DNA of 7,359 nucleotides from Cytophagaceae bacterium (lineage in GTDB: Bacteria > Bacteroidota > Bacteroidia > Cytophagales > Spirosomataceae): the NCBI GenBank assembly GCA_947459055.1, contig CANHCG010000080.1, positions 1 through 7,359 on the forward strand, given 5' to 3'. The position numbers and the translations under genes are program-made. Shown in pieces: positions 7,309 to 7,359 of the stretch; the first letter of the stretch is position 1; every line of letters begins with the position of its first letter. A model generated the notes under the pieces. The model was not told the origin of the DNA, ran no database searches, and saw nothing but the letters and a program-made list of their open reading frames with translations.

Positions 7309-7359
7309 ATGGCATGTAAATCGTGTTCCACAGGATCATGTGGATCGAAGAAGGAAGAA
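7309..7359 (+). CDS. ricT: Start of a PSP1/RicT-like protein, cut by the right edge
   Basis: Only 17 codons are present, reading MACKSCSTGSCGSKKEE, with cysteines at 3, 6 and 11. This closely resembles the Cys-rich N-terminal extension that, from family knowledge, opens the PSP1-domain (RicT/YaaT-like) proteins of Bacteroidota (MACxSC...GGCG...). In Bacillus, RicT with RicA and RicF forms an Fe-S-containing complex that works with RNase Y; the role in Bacteroidota is less clear. The ATG lies 19 bp after the purD stop, with an A/T-rich leader and no Shine-Dalgarno, so read-through from purD is likely. The PSP1 domain itself is outside the window, so the call rests on a short stretch. Confidence 0.65.
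   Translation, partial: MACKSCSTGSCGSKKEE

Noticed and set aside
1..7359. CRISPR arrays, insertion sequences, tRNA or rRNA genes, defence or toxin modules
   Set aside because: No regularly spaced repeats, transposase motifs, tRNA-like folds or matching proteins were seen on either strand.

Overview
The window is a stretch of ordinary chromosome from a member of the Bacteroidota. Evidence is the RecQ sequence with its long C-terminal tail, a DUF4293 membrane protein, a bacterial-type AspRS that starts [11 protein letters not shown], a CrtD-like carotenoid desaturase, the Cys-rich N-terminus of a PSP1/RicT-like protein, starts that mostly lack Shine-Dalgarno sequences, and two exact TAnnTTTG boxes of the Bacteroidota -7 promoter type. 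The order cannot be fixed from this window; a Cytophagia-like or related lineage is a guess.

Layout: (i) 1-1271, minus strand: aspS, cut by the left edge, with 423 complete residues present. (ii) 1272-1400: a 129-bp divergent intergenic region with a good -7 box for aspS and an imperfect dyad. (iii) 1401-2870, plus: a CrtI/CrtD-family carotenoid desaturase, followed 25 bp later by a four-helix DUF4293 membrane protein (2896-3372). These two end at a convincing intrinsic terminator (3393-3431). (iv) 3373-3679: 307 bp between genes, holding the terminator, a perfect 8-bp inverted repeat and a TATTTTTG box. (v) 3680-7359, plus: recQ (with an unusual acidic/basic insert), purD (10 bp after recQ) and the first 17 codons of a RicT/PSP1-like gene (19 bp after purD), probably one transcript.

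The genes serve separate housekeeping roles: translation (aspS), pigment synthesis (crtD), DNA repair (recQ), purine synthesis (purD) and an Fe-S-linked regulator (ricT-like). No mobile element, CRISPR array, RNA gene, toxin-antitoxin pair or defence system is visible, and I see no undescribed multi-gene system. The points most worth a second look are the charged insertion in RecQ, the inverted repeat next to the putative recQ promoter, the change in GC skew along the window that does not follow gene direction, and the aspS start, which lies 33 bp upstream of an in-frame internal ATG.
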